Notes under the pieces: model-generated
What the model saw: only the letters and a program-made list of their open reading frames with translations
Told to the model about the DNA's origin: nothing
The model's database searches: none
Made by a program: the position numbers and the translations under genes
Assembly (NCBI GenBank): GCA_022710975.1
Contig: JAKLGA010000005.1
Coordinates: 124,001-188,000, forward strand
Direction of reading: 5' to 3'
Length of the DNA stretch: 64,000 nt
Origin: Myxococcota bacterium
GTDB lineage: Bacteria; Myxococcota; B64-G9
In this document: positions 34,484 through 43,512 of the stretch, piece by piece
Layout of the letters: the number at the start of each line of letters is the position of its first letter
Numbering within the stretch: position 1 is the stretch's first letter

Positions 34484-35269
34484 CTAGCCCTTGCGATCGA
34501 GCTGCAGCAGCCGCTGCATCGAGTCGATCAGCTGGTTGAGCACCAGCGGTTTGTCCAGGAACAGGTTGGCGCCGGCGGCGTACACCTCCCGGCGCACCTC
34601 GTCTCCACCCACGCTCACCGCGATGATCGGCAGGCCGGCCATGTCGGTCTGCCCGCGGATCTTGCGGATGAGCTGGCCGCCGTCCATGACCGGCATGAAG
34701 TAGTCCACGATGGCGATGTCGAACTTCCGCTGGCTGATGTGCTCCCAGCCCCGCTGACCGTCCTCGGCCTCGAACACCTCGAGCACGCGGGCCTTGGGGA
34801 TCTGGGAGGAGTGGTACTTGCGCACGGCGAAGCGCAGCATCTCCCGCACCAGCGGGTTGTCCTCGGCCAGCAGCGCGCGGAAGGGCACGCTGGGCGCGCT
34901 CGGGGCCGGCGAGGGCTGGTGGGCCTGGCGCAGGCGGGTCACCAGGTCCTCGATTCGCTTGCGCTCGGCGTCGGTCTCGAAGATGAGCACCACCCCGATG
35001 CCGGGAATCTGGTCGGCGCCCTGGGCTGGATCCGGGCCCTTGCGCCAGCGCACCTCGGCCCGGCACTGGATGGGCGGCAGCAGCCCCGGGAAGCTCAGGG
35101 AGAAGTCCAGCACGTCGCCCGGGGAGAAGGCCCGGTCGGTGGCGATGAACAGGCCCGTGTCGCTGGCGTTGCAGGTGTAGTCGGCCAGGAAGTCCTCGCC
35201 CGAGGCGTAGTCCACCTTGAGGATGATGGAGATGCGCGGGTGCCTGCGCTTGTTGTCCGTGGAGCTCAT
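34484..35269 (-). CDS. PilZ-receiver fusion protein
   Basis: This 261-residue protein has a PilZ-like domain (about 1-110) with RRHPR and ASDTGLFIATD, of the Myxococcus-type PilZ subfamily, so it may bind cyclic-di-GMP. A linker is followed by a receiver (about 127-255) with ALLAEDNPLV, AIVDYFMPVMDG and LFLDKPL, all key residues intact. It links c-di-GMP level with the chemosensory pathway (inference). Start overlaps the cheW-like stop by four bases. Confidence 0.86.
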   Translation of the reverse strand: MSSTDNKRRHPRISIILKVDYASGEDFLADYTCNASDTGLFIATDRAFSPGDVLDFSLSFPGLLPPIQCRAEVRWRKGPDPAQGADQIPGIGVVLIFETDAERKRIEDLVTRLRQAHQPSPAPSAPSVPFRALLAEDNPLVREMLRFAVRKYHSSQIPKARVLEVFEAEDGQRGWEHISQRKFDIAIVDYFMPVMDGGQLIRKIRGQTDMAGLPIIAVSVGGDEVRREVYAAGANLFLDKPLVLNQLIDSMQRLLQLDRKG

Positions 35270-35688
35270 GGCTGACCCTTCTCCCCTGTCTCTTCAGGCG
35301 CTTGGGCCTCGACCCACTCGGCCAGGCGCGGGAGATCGAGCACCTGCATCACGCCCTCCCCGCCAGCGTAGTACGCCAACCCGGCCAGCGCCGGGACTCG
35401 CAGCCAGCCCTGCAGCAGCTCGGGCACCGGCCGGATGGCCTGGCGCTCGATCTGCCGCTTGGAGATCGACTCGACCACGAAGCCGATGTTGCCCTGTCCG
35501 CGCGCCACCACCAGCGTCCGCCCGGCCGGGCCGGCCGTGAGCCCGAGCAGCTCGGCCAGCACGACCCGCCGGCTCGCCTTGGTGGCCGGCCGCCAGTGCG
35601 CCCCGGCGATGGAGCGCAGGCCGCGGGCCTCGGCGGCGAACGACCGCCCGCCACAGCGGAACTCGATCAGGTAGTCCTCGCGCCCCAT
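35266..35688 (-). CDS. CheW-like adaptor
   Basis: This 140-residue protein resembles CheW: YLIEFRCGGRSFAAEARGL at the N-terminus, then RRVVLAELLGL, GNIGFVVESI and a C-terminal LDLPRLAEWV. It diverges from the neighbouring CheW. CheW-like proteins bridge receptors to CheA. It sits between a PilZ-receiver and the other CheW, overlapping by four bases on one side and leaving 7 on the other. Confidence 0.82.
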   Translation of the reverse strand: MGREDYLIEFRCGGRSFAAEARGLRSIAGAHWRPATKASRRVVLAELLGLTAGPAGRTLVVARGQGNIGFVVESISKRQIERQAIRPVPELLQGWLRVPALAGLAYYAGGEGVMQVLDLPRLAEWVEAQAPEETGEKGQP

Positions 35689-35695
35689 GCATCGC

Positions 35696-36202
35696 TCACC
35701 CGGCCACCACGCGGGCCCGGGACTCCGTCAGGAGCAACCCCAGGTCCAGGCAGTGAACCACGGTCTCGTTCATGCGGAAGTGGGACCTGCACACCTTCAG
35801 CATCGCCTCGGGCAGGTTGCCCAGCGGCGGCTCGAAAGCGCCCACCTCCACCGCCTCGACGCCCACGATGCGATCCGCCCACACCGCCAGGGTGTGCGCC
35901 TCGTGGCGGATCACCACCAGCCGCCGGCTGGCCACGGCCTCGGCCTTGCCCAGGCCGAAGTAGGTCTGCAGCGCCAGCACCGGCACCACGTCGCCGCGCA
36001 CCCCGACCACGCCCTCGATCCAGCCGGGCGCGAAGGGCACCGGGGTCACCTCGAGCTGGCCCAGCACCTCGGCCACCGAGGTGGGCGGCAGGGCGAAGGT
36101 CTGGGCGCCCCGGTGGAAGACGAACATCATCTCCCGGGTGTCGTCCCCGGCCTCGGCCGACCAGGCCATCGAGCCAGTGGAGGTTATCTTGTGCTCGCCC
36201 AT
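35696..36202 (-). CDS. cheW: CheW coupling protein
   Basis: This 168-residue protein couples the receptor at 36232 to CheA. It shows MMFVFHRGAQTFALPPTSVA, GWIEGVVGVRGDVVPVLAL (a typical CheW loop), and RRLVVIRHEAHTLAVWADR. ATG 36202 was chosen; a longer open frame upstream is antisense-type noise over the receptor gene. The gap to the receptor gene is 29 bases. Confidence 0.9.
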   Translation of the reverse strand: MGEHKITSTGSMAWSAEAGDDTREMMFVFHRGAQTFALPPTSVAEVLGQLEVTPVPFAPGWIEGVVGVRGDVVPVLALQTYFGLGKAEAVASRRLVVIRHEAHTLAVWADRIVGVEAVEVGAFEPPLGNLPEAMLKVCRSHFRMNETVVHCLDLGLLLTESRARVVAG

Positions 36203-36231
36203 GCGCCCACCGCCATCCTCCGCACCCGGCC

Positions 36232-37890
36232 TCAGGCCTCCCGCCGCACCTTGAAGCGCCCGATCATCTTGCGCAGCTGGGAGGCCATGTTGCTCAGCTC
36301 CGCCACCGAGGAGGCCGTCTGCCGGATGCCCTCCAGCGACTGCTGCGCCACCTCGGACACCTCGCCCATGGCGGACACGATCTGATCCGTGGCCGTGTGC
36401 TGCTGCTGGGTGGCCACGGAGATCTGCTTGGAGGCCTGGGTGGTCTGCTCGATGGTGTCGACGATGCGCTCGAAGGCGCGCTCGGTCTCCTGGGCCAGCT
36501 CCACGCCGCGCTTGGTGGACTTCATGCCGCTCTCGGTGGCCATCACCGTCGCGTTGGTGGCCTCGGTCACCTCGCCGATGAGCTGCTTGATCTCGGCGGT
36601 GGAGTTGAACACGTTCTCCGCCAGGCGGCGCATCTCGCCGGCCACCAGCAGGAAGCCCTTGCCCGCCTCGCCCGCCTTGGTGCCCTCCAGGGCCGCGTTC
36701 AGCGCCAGCAGATCGCTGCGGTCGGCGATGTTGTTGATGATGTCGATGATGCCGCCGATCTGCTGCACGTGGCGGTTGAGCTGGACGATGTTGTCGTTGA
36801 TCACCTTGTTGCCCTGCTGGATGTCCGAGATGCTGCCGACGAAGGTGGACAGCGCCGTGCGTCCCTGGCCCACCGTGGTGGCCGTGGCCTCGGCCGAGTG
36901 CGTGACGCTCTCGGCGTTGGAGGCGATCTGCCGGGCCGTGGCGGCCAGCTCGCCCATGGTGGCGGTGACCTCGGACACCGTGGAGGCCTCCTCGGCCGCC
37001 CCGGCCTCCTGCTGCTTGGTGGTGGTCAGGATGTTGGCGGTGCGATCGTCCAGCGACGAGGACAGCTCGTCGAAGCGCCGGGCGATCTCGGTGAAGGTGG
37101 CGGCCATGGCGCGGAAGGCGTCGGCCAGATCGCCCTGCACCTCGATGCTGCGGGTCAGGTCGCCCTCGGAGATGGAGCGGGCGTGATCCGAGAGGCTGCG
37201 GAGCTGCTGCAGCAGGTCGTTGTAGGCCTTGCCCAGCGTCCCGATCTCGTCGTCCGAGGTCACCACCAGGGGCTCCTGCTTGAGGTCCCCGGCCGCCATG
37301 TGGTGGAAGGAGCTGGTCATGCGCAGCACCGGCTTGGCGATGCGGCTGCCGACCGCGAACATCATGCCCGAACCGATCACGAAGATGGCCAGGCTGATGA
37401 TCAGCGACATCGTCCACACCTGCGCGGCCTGCTCGCGGAAGGAGTCCAGCACGTAGGTCATGCGCAGCACGCCCACGGCCGCCCCGCCGGCCTCGATGAG
37501 CAGCGCCACCTGGAGCAGCTCCTCCTCGAACACGATGTCCGGCGTCTCGCCGCTGGTGGGCTTGAGCACCTGGACCATGCTGTCGTCCTTCAGGCCGGCC
37601 AGACGCTTGCCCTCCATGTCCTCGACCCGCACGGCCTTGAGCTCCGCGTCCTTGGCCGCGCCGCCGAAGATCTCCTCCACGCCCGCCATCTGCTGAAACT
37701 GCACCGCGGGGGCCAGGCTCGAGGAGAGCATGGTCGCCACGGCGGTCACCTTGGCCCGCAGGCCATCGGCCAGCGCCCGGTTCTGGCTGGCCGGGTAGTA
37801 CGACAGCATCACCAGGGTGATGAGCGCCATCACCAGGGCCGCGCTGCCGAAGAGCTTCCACTTGAGGCTGAGGTTGCGGATGAAACGCAT
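36232..37890 (-). CDS. Methyl-accepting chemotaxis protein
   Basis: This 552-residue receptor has an N-terminal membrane helix (LFGSAALVMALITLVMLSYY), a periplasmic sensor domain of about 140 residues, a second helix (MSLIISLAIFVIGSGMMFA), a HAMP domain, and a cytoplasmic signalling coiled coil. The hairpin tip reads DLLALNAALEGTKAGEAGKG, a variant of the common ALNAAIEAARAGE. It is the only receptor in this operon and probably sets its stimulus. The sensor domain is not a type I recognise. Confidence 0.92.
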   Translation of the reverse strand: MRFIRNLSLKWKLFGSAALVMALITLVMLSYYPASQNRALADGLRAKVTAVATMLSSSLAPAVQFQQMAGVEEIFGGAAKDAELKAVRVEDMEGKRLAGLKDDSMVQVLKPTSGETPDIVFEEELLQVALLIEAGGAAVGVLRMTYVLDSFREQAAQVWTMSLIISLAIFVIGSGMMFAVGSRIAKPVLRMTSSFHHMAAGDLKQEPLVVTSDDEIGTLGKAYNDLLQQLRSLSDHARSISEGDLTRSIEVQGDLADAFRAMAATFTEIARRFDELSSSLDDRTANILTTTKQQEAGAAEEASTVSEVTATMGELAATARQIASNAESVTHSAEATATTVGQGRTALSTFVGSISDIQQGNKVINDNIVQLNRHVQQIGGIIDIINNIADRSDLLALNAALEGTKAGEAGKGFLLVAGEMRRLAENVFNSTAEIKQLIGEVTEATNATVMATESGMKSTKRGVELAQETERAFERIVDTIEQTTQASKQISVATQQQHTATDQIVSAMGEVSEVAQQSLEGIRQTASSVAELSNMASQLRKMIGRFKVRREA

Positions 37891-37931
37891 GGGTCGTCCT
37901 CGCGCGCCGCCCGTCGCGGGCGGCTGGAAAA

Positions 37932-38726
37932 TCACCTGGCCGGCGCGACCAGGGCCTGCAGCGTCTGCAGCAGGCCCTTGGCCGGGAACGGCCGGCGCAG
38001 GAACACGTCCGCACCGGCCTGCAAGGCCCCTTGCTGATCCTCGGGCTTCGAGCCGAGCACGATGGTCGGGATGTGCGCCTGGCCCGGGGCGTCCGTCCGG
38101 GAGCGCAGCAGGGCCAGCAGGTCGCGCTCCTCCTGGCGGCACAGCCGCCACTCGGCGATCAGCAGGTCCACGGGTTCCTGGTTGACCTTCTGCCAGGCGT
38201 CCTCGGCGGTCTCCACCTGGAGCACCCGCAGGCAGCCCCGGCCGGGCACCTTGTAGCCGGCCAGCGCGCTGGCCAGGAGCTGGGCGAAGCTGGTGTTGTC
38301 CTCGGCCAGCAGCACCACGAACTCGCGCTGCTGGCAATCCGCCGGGGACGGGGCCTGGGGCGGCTCCTGGGCCTGGTCGGCGAACTTGCGCAGCAGCTCC
38401 CGCAGCCACTCGCGCTCGAGCGCGTGGGCGTAGTGGAGCTTGACCCCGATGCCCGCAGACTCGTCCGCCCGCAGGCTGCTCCGGCCGCGCCGCCACATCA
38501 CCTGCCCGGCCAGGCGGATCGGCTTGACCAGGCCGGGGAAGGAGATCTCGAAGGAGATCAGATCACCCGCCTTGAGCTCCGCGTCGGTGGCGATGAACAC
38601 CCCGCCCTCGCTCAGGTTCTCGGTGTAGTCCGCCAGCAGCTTCGCGTCGCGGTAGGTGACCTTGAACACGGCCTGGTACCGAGGGTACTCGCGCTGGGCC
38701 GCGAATTTTTCGTCCGAGTCCACCAC
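37932..38726 (-). CDS. PilZ protein with a degenerate receiver domain
   Basis: This 264-residue protein is the first gene of the operon. A PilZ-like domain (about 10-115; REYPRYQ and NLSEGGVFIATDAE) is followed by a receiver-like domain (about 135-262). The acidic pair is kept (VLLAEDNTS), but the acceptor Asp is Glu (LLIAEWRLC) and the switch Lys is Arg (VFLRRPF). It is therefore probably not phosphorylated and may be locked in one state. Start is GTG at 38726 after AGGAGG. It seems a paralog of the intact PilZ-receiver at 34484. Confidence 0.84.
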   Translation of the reverse strand: MVDSDEKFAAQREYPRYQAVFKVTYRDAKLLADYTENLSEGGVFIATDAELKAGDLISFEISFPGLVKPIRLAGQVMWRRGRSSLRADESAGIGVKLHYAHALEREWLRELLRKFADQAQEPPQAPSPADCQQREFVVLLAEDNTSFAQLLASALAGYKVPGRGCLRVLQVETAEDAWQKVNQEPVDLLIAEWRLCRQEERDLLALLRSRTDAPGQAHIPTIVLGSKPEDQQGALQAGADVFLRRPFPAKGLLQTLQALVAPAR

Positions 38727-38773
38727 CGGAAGCCTCCTGGATCCCGCCCCCCCGACGAAGCCCCGCGCCGGCG

Positions 38774-38805
38774 TAATAACGTATCTGTTTGCCCTGGGAA
38801 GTCAA
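38774..38805 (-). promoter_or_regulatory. Candidate promoter of the chemosensory operon
   Basis: On the minus strand TTGACT (38805-38800) precedes an AT-rich stretch at 38783-38774 (TACGTTATTA), with about 16-18 bases between elements. It lies 48 bases before the GTG at 38726. The -10 match is weak, but this is the most AT-rich stretch near the operon head. Confidence 0.35.
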
Positions 38806-38854
38806 GAAGCGAAGGGATTTCACCCCGGTAAAAGAATTCCAGCCGATCCGGTCC

Positions 38855-39682
38855 TCAGCGCATCAGCAGCAGGCTGAGCGCCATGGTCCCCATGCCGGCC
38901 ACCAGCCCGTAGATGGCCAGGTGGCCCTGGCCGTACTCGCGCGCCGTGGGGAAGAGCTCGTCCAGGGAGATGAACACCATGATGCCCCCCACCCCGGCGA
39001 AAAGGTAACCGAACATGGCCGGAGTGAAGAAGGCCTGGAGCAGCAGGAAGCCGACCAGCGCCCCGACCGGCTCGCTCAGGCCGGACAGGAACGACATCCA
39101 GAAGGCGCGCTTCCGGCTGCCCGTGGCGTAGAACACCGGGATCGAGACCGCAATGCCCTCGGGGATGTTGTGGATGGCGATGGCGATGGCGATCGAGATG
39201 CCCATGGCGGGATCCGCCAGCGCCGCGGTGAAGGTCGCCAGCCCCTCGGGAAAGTTGTGGATCCCGATCGCCAGGGCGGTCAGCACCCCCATTCGCATGA
39301 GCTTCTCGGGAGCGGGCCGGGCCGCCCCGCCCTCGCACGTCATCGACTCGATCTTGCGGACCTCGTGCGGGTTCTCGTACGAGGGGATGAGCCGGTCGAT
39401 GATGGCGATGAGCAGGATGCCGCCGAAGAACCCGCCCGCGGCCGCCCAGGCAGCGCCGGACGGCCCGTAGACCGACGCCAGGCTGGCCTGCGCCTTGGAC
39501 AGGATCTCGACGAAGGACACGTAGATCATCACCCCGGCCGAGAACCCCAGCGAGGCGGACAGGAAGCGGGTGGAGGTGCGCTTGGCGAAGAAGGCCATGG
39601 CGCTGCCGATGCCGGTCGACAGGCCGGCCAGCAGGGTCAGCCCGAAGGCGAGCAGGAGCTGGTCCTTTCCCAGGTCGGTCAT
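38855..39682 (-). CDS. zupT: ZIP-family metal transporter (ZupT-like)
   Basis: This 275-residue membrane protein of about eight helices matches the ZIP family that imports zinc, iron or manganese. The two metal-binding motifs are [15 protein letters not shown] and [15 protein letters not shown], with a third [13 protein letters not shown]. The loop between helices 3 and 4 contains a Cys (MTCEGG). It diverges from the nifU operon. Zinc or iron for Fe-S and ferritin use are both possible. Confidence 0.92.
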   Translation of the reverse strand: MTDLGKDQLLLAFGLTLLAGLSTGIGSAMAFFAKRTSTRFLSASLGFSAGVMIYVSFVEILSKAQASLASVYGPSGAAWAAAGGFFGGILLIAIIDRLIPSYENPHEVRKIESMTCEGGAARPAPEKLMRMGVLTALAIGIHNFPEGLATFTAALADPAMGISIAIAIAIHNIPEGIAVSIPVFYATGSRKRAFWMSFLSGLSEPVGALVGFLLLQAFFTPAMFGYLFAGVGGIMVFISLDELFPTAREYGQGHLAIYGLVAGMGTMALSLLLMR

Positions 39683-39769
39683 CTCGGTGCTCCGGTTCGG
39701 CTCCCGATCGGATGGTTACGGGATTTCGGGCCGGAGTTCAACCCCGAGGGGGGTGGACAAGGGCGCCCG

Positions 39770-39783
39770 CAAGATGCATCTTG
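39770..39783. promoter_or_regulatory. 14-bp palindrome upstream of nifU, candidate operator
   Basis: CAAGATGCATCTTG is a perfect palindrome in the 217-base gap between zupT and nifU, which diverge. It stands out as AT-rich. It is a candidate operator for a metal or redox regulator controlling either side. No known consensus is matched with confidence. Confidence 0.35.
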
Positions 39784-39899
39784 GGTCACGACGGCGCCCG
39801 GCCGGCGGGCGAAAGGCACCGGCCGGGGGCCGCGACCGAGCCAGAGAATCCCCAGGAGGCGGGACCCGGCGCAGGACCCCGGGCCACGGGAGAACAGAC

Positions 39900-40787
39900 A
39901 TGTGGGATTACAACGACGTGGTGATGGATCACTTCCGCAACCCGCGCAACGTGGGCGTGCTGGAGGACCCGGACGGCGTCGGGCTGGTGGGCTCGATGGC
40001 CTGCGGTGACGCGCTCAAGCTGATGTTCAAGCTCGACGCCGCGGGCCGCATCCAGGCGGTGAAGTTCCAGACCTTCGGCTGCGCCAGCGCCATCGCCTCC
40101 TCCTCGGCCCTGACGGAGATCATCAAGGGCAAGACGCTCGAGGAGGCCGAGCGGGTGACCAACCGGGACATCGCCGAGTACCTGGGCGGGCTGCCGGAGC
40201 AGAAGATGCACTGCTCGGTCATGGGCCGCGACGCGCTGCTGGTGGCCATCGAGAACTACCGCAAGAAGCAGCGCGGCGAGGAGGTGGACTCCGAGATCAA
40301 GGAGGCCTCCGACATCACCTGCGTGTGCTTCGGGGTGACCCGCCAGGAGATCGTGCGCGCCATCCAGGAGAACAACCTGACCACCGTCGAGCAGGTGACC
40401 AACTACACCAAGGCAGGCGGAGGCTGCGGCGGCTGCCGCGACTCGATCCAGTTCCTGCTGGACGACCTGCACAAGGCCAGGGAGAAGGCCGCCGAGGCCA
40501 GGCAGAAGCCCACCAAGCCCCGACGGCTGACCACCATCCAGAAGGTGCAGCTCATCCAGGAGACCATCGAGCGCGAGATCCGGCCCCAGCTCCAGAAGGA
40601 TGGCGGCGACATCGAGCTGGTCGACCTCGACGGGCGCACCGTGTTCGTGTCCATGCGCGGCACGTGCTCGCAGTGCAAGGTGGCCGACTTCACCCTGAAG
40701 GCGGTGGTGCAGGCGAAGCTGCGCGAGTTCGTCGAGCCCGAGCTCATCGTGGTGCAGGCCCCGCTGGCCGAGGAGGAGCAGGCATGA
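39900..40787 (+). CDS. nifU: NifU, three-domain Fe-S scaffold
   Basis: This 295-residue scaffold has the full NifU plan. An IscU-like N-terminal domain carries Cys in SMACGD, FGCAS and KMHCSV. A [2Fe-2S] middle domain has CVCFG and GGGCGGC. A C-terminal Nfu domain has GTCSQC. It assembles Fe-S clusters with the NifS encoded next, whose start overlaps the stop (ATGA). No nitrogenase genes are nearby, so it is probably the general Fe-S system, as in many anaerobes. The ATG at 39900 follows GGGAG. Confidence 0.94.
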   Translation: MWDYNDVVMDHFRNPRNVGVLEDPDGVGLVGSMACGDALKLMFKLDAAGRIQAVKFQTFGCASAIASSSALTEIIKGKTLEEAERVTNRDIAEYLGGLPEQKMHCSVMGRDALLVAIENYRKKQRGEEVDSEIKEASDITCVCFGVTRQEIVRAIQENNLTTVEQVTNYTKAGGGCGGCRDSIQFLLDDLHKAREKAAEARQKPTKPRRLTTIQKVQLIQETIEREIRPQLQKDGGDIELVDLDGRTVFVSMRGTCSQCKVADFTLKAVVQAKLREFVEPELIVVQAPLAEEEQA

Positions 40788-41986
40788 GCCCGGCAGAGCT
40801 CCACTACCTGGACAACAACGCCACCACCCGGGTCGCGCCCGAGGTGGTGGAGGCCATGCTGCCCTTCCACACCGAGCTGTACGGCAACCCCTCCAGCATC
40901 CACCGCTTCGGCGGGCAGGTGCACCGGCACCTCGAGCGCGCCCGCGAGTCGGTGGCCCGCATGCTGGGCGCCCACCCGTCCGAGATCGTCTTCACCGCGG
41001 GCGGCTCCGAGGGAGACAACCTGGCCATCCGCGGCGCGCTGGAGGCCATGGACGGCCGGCGCCGGCACCTGGTCACCAGCCGGGTCGAGCACCCCGCGGT
41101 GCAGGTGGTCTTCCAGCACCTGGCCAAGCAGGGCTACCGGGTGACCGAGATCGGCGTGGACCGCGACGGCGCCCTGGACATGCCCCAGCTCGAGGCGGCC
41201 CTCACCCCGGAGACGGCCCTGGTCAGCCTGATGTGGGCCAACAATGAGACCGGGGTCCTCTTCCCGGTGGAGCGGGTGGCCGCGCTGTGCAAGGCCAAGG
41301 ACATCGTGTTCCACACCGACGCGGTCCAGGCGGCCGGCAAGCTGCCCATCGATCTCTCCAGGGCGCCCATCGATCTGCTGACCATCTCGGGCCACAAGCT
41401 GCACGCGCCCAAGGGCGTGGGCGCGCTGTACGTTCGCCGCGGCACGCGGCTCACCCCGCAGATCCTGGGCGGCCACCAGGAGCAGGGCCGGCGGGCGGGC
41501 ACCGAGAACAGCGCCTCCATCGTGGGGCTGGGCGTGGCCTGCGAGCTGGCGCTGGCCCACATGGACGAGGAGAACGTGCGGGTGCGGCGCCTGCGCGACC
41601 GGCTGGAGGCCGGCCTGCTGGCGAGCTGCAAGGGCGCGCTGGTCAACGGCAAGGTGCGCCTGCCCAACACGCTCAACGTCAGCTTCGAGTTCATCGAGGG
41701 CGAGAGCATCCTGATCATGCTGGACGATCTGGGGGTGGCCGCCTCGTCCGGCTCGGCCTGCGCCTCGGGCTCGCTCGAGCCCTCCCACGTCCTGCGCGCC
41801 ATGGGCGTGCCCTTCACCGCCGCCCACGGCTCGGTGCGCTTCTCGCTGTCGCGCTACAACACCGACGCGGACGTGGACCAGGTGCTCGCGCACATGCCCG
41901 GCATCGTCGAGCGCCTGCGGGCCATCTCGCCCTTCGTGGAGGAGCTCTCGCCGGCCTGCCAGGAGCGCAGCTACAGCAACTCCTGA
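40784..41986 (+). CDS. nifS: NifS/IscS cysteine desulfurase
   Basis: This 400-residue PLP enzyme releases sulfur from cysteine. The Lys that binds PLP is in ISGHKLHAPKG, and the active-site Cys is in SSGSACASGS. Other family blocks include LDNNATTRVAPEV and NNETGVLFPV. It belongs with NifU on the same transcript. It could also supply sulfur to FdhD-type maturation. Confidence 0.95.
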   Translation: MSPAELHYLDNNATTRVAPEVVEAMLPFHTELYGNPSSIHRFGGQVHRHLERARESVARMLGAHPSEIVFTAGGSEGDNLAIRGALEAMDGRRRHLVTSRVEHPAVQVVFQHLAKQGYRVTEIGVDRDGALDMPQLEAALTPETALVSLMWANNETGVLFPVERVAALCKAKDIVFHTDAVQAAGKLPIDLSRAPIDLLTISGHKLHAPKGVGALYVRRGTRLTPQILGGHQEQGRRAGTENSASIVGLGVACELALAHMDEENVRVRRLRDRLEAGLLASCKGALVNGKVRLPNTLNVSFEFIEGESILIMLDDLGVAASSGSACASGSLEPSHVLRAMGVPFTAAHGSVRFSLSRYNTDADVDQVLAHMPGIVERLRAISPFVEELSPACQERSYSNS

Positions 41987-42057
41987 GGGCGGCCGGCGCG
42001 CAGACAGGCCCGGTGAGCTTGGCCGGTGAGCGGAGTGCAGCAGGCAGGGAGTCGAGC

Positions 42058-42570
42058 ATGGCAGGGAAGCGCAGCGTGACGTTGAACGGAGATCGGCTGG
42101 AGCTGGCGGGCGCAGCGGTCAAGGTGGGCGACCGGGCCCCGGACTTCACCGCGCTGGACCAGGAGCTCCAGGAGTTCCGGCTGTCCTCGCTCAAGGGCAA
42201 GGTGCGGGTGCTGGTGTCGGTGCCCTCCCTGGACACCCCGGTGTGCGACCTCGAGACCCGGCGCTTCAACGAGGAGGCCTCCCGCCTGGGCGAGCGGGTG
42301 CGGGTGCTGGTGGTCAGCATGGATCTGCCCTTCGCCCAGAAGCGCTGGTGCGCGGCGGCCGGGGTGGAGCGGGTGCAGACGCTGTCCGACCACCGCGAGG
42401 CGGCCTTCGGCAAGGCCTACGGGCTGCTCATCCCGGCCCTGCGGCTGCTGGCCCGGGCGGTGATCGTGGTGGACGGCGCCGGCACGGTCAGCTACGTCCA
42501 GCTGGTGAAGGAGATCGGCAAGGAGCCCGACTACCAGGCCGTCCTGAGGGCCGTCCAGGAACTGCTGTGA
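42058..42570 (+). CDS. tpx: Thiol peroxidase
   Basis: This 170-residue peroxiredoxin of the Tpx type reduces hydrogen and lipid peroxides with thioredoxin. The peroxidatic Cys is in [14 protein letters not shown] and the resolving Cys in [10 protein letters not shown]. The N-terminal [10 protein letters not shown] and GDRAPDF are typical. The ATG at 42058 was chosen from the family length; an upstream in-frame stretch is not conserved. It starts a run of oxidative defence genes after nifS. Confidence 0.93.
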   Translation: MAGKRSVTLNGDRLELAGAAVKVGDRAPDFTALDQELQEFRLSSLKGKVRVLVSVPSLDTPVCDLETRRFNEEASRLGERVRVLVVSMDLPFAQKRWCAAAGVERVQTLSDHREAAFGKAYGLLIPALRLLARAVIVVDGAGTVSYVQLVKEIGKEPDYQAVLRAVQELL

Positions 42571-42587
42571 ACCCCGGAGGAGGATCC

Positions 42588-42971
42588 ATGACCGAGCGAA
42601 TGCAGATCTACAAGTGCGAGCGGTGCGGCAACATCGTCGAGGTGCTCCACGCCGGACCCGGCCAGCTGGTCTGCTGCGGGGTGCCCATGAAGCAGTCCGT
42701 GGAGAACACCGTGGACGCGGCCAAGGAGAAGCACGTGCCGGTGCTCACGCGCACCGCCGATGGCTTCAGGGTGGCGGTGGGCAGCGTGGCGCACCCCATG
42801 GAGGAGAAGCACTGGATCGAGTGGATCGAGCTCGTGGCCGACGGGGTCGTGCACCGCAAGTTCCTGAAGCCGGGCGACAAGCCCGAGGCCGTCTTCTGCG
42901 TGAAGGCCCAGGGCGTCAGCGCCCGGGAGTACTGCAACCTCCACGGGCTGTGGAAGGGAGAGGCGAAATGA
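42588..42971 (+). CDS. dfx: Desulfoferrodoxin (superoxide reductase)
   Basis: This 127-residue protein reduces superoxide to peroxide without making oxygen. The N-terminal desulforedoxin centre uses Cys10, 13, 29 and 30 (YKCERCG and LVCCGVPM). The C-terminal neelaredoxin site uses His in [19 protein letters not shown] and CNLHG with its Cys. This enzyme is a hallmark of anaerobes and microaerobes. The ATG at 42588 follows GGAGGAGG. Its stop overlaps the ferritin start. Confidence 0.95.
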   Translation: MTERMQIYKCERCGNIVEVLHAGPGQLVCCGVPMKQSVENTVDAAKEKHVPVLTRTADGFRVAVGSVAHPMEEKHWIEWIELVADGVVHRKFLKPGDKPEAVFCVKAQGVSAREYCNLHGLWKGEAK

Positions 42972-43498
42972 ACAAGCTCATCGAGAAGGAATTCAATCAG
43001 CAGATCAAGCTGGAGATGGAGTCCGCGTACCTGTACATGGCCATGGGCGCCTGGGCCAAGGCCGAGAACCTGGACGGCCTGGCCACCTGGATGCAGGCCC
43101 AGGCCCTCGAGGAGATGGGGCACGCCATGCGCTTCCACAACCACCTGCTCGATCGCGGCGCGCAGGTGAGGCTGCAGAACCTGGGGATCGAGAAGATCAA
43201 GTGGAGGTCGGCGGTGGAGGCCTTCCAGGACACGGTGAAGCACGAGGAGTTCATCACCTCGCGCATCCACTTCCTGGTGGATCTCGCCAACAAGCACAAG
43301 GACAGCCCGGCCCGCAACTTCCTCGAGTGGTTCGTCAAGGAGCAGGTCGAGGAGGAGGCCACGGCCAACAAGATCCTGGCCGACCTCAGGCGGGTCGGCG
43401 ACTCCGGCCACGGACTGCTGATGATCGACCGAGAGCTCGGCGTCCGGCCCATCGCCCTGCCCGTGCTCGGCCCGACCGAGGCGGGGGCCGGGGCGTGA
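42968..43498 (+). CDS. ftnA: Ferritin
   Basis: This 176-residue protein matches bacterial ferritins: [20 protein letters not shown] with Glu ligands, [15 protein letters not shown] and [11 protein letters not shown]. It stores iron in a 24-mer. It is slightly longer than E. coli FtnA at the C-terminus. It overlaps desulfoferrodoxin by four bases, linking iron storage with superoxide detoxification. Confidence 0.93.
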   Translation: MNKLIEKEFNQQIKLEMESAYLYMAMGAWAKAENLDGLATWMQAQALEEMGHAMRFHNHLLDRGAQVRLQNLGIEKIKWRSAVEAFQDTVKHEEFITSRIHFLVDLANKHKDSPARNFLEWFVKEQVEEEATANKILADLRRVGDSGHGLLMIDRELGVRPIALPVLGPTEAGAGA

Positions 43499-43512
43499 AG
43501 GAGCGCGCCGCC

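Noticed and set aside
39900-41986. nifU-nifS as evidence for nitrogen fixation
   Set aside because: No nifH, nifD, nifK, nifE or nifN is present. NIF-type assembly is used for general Fe-S supply in many anaerobes.
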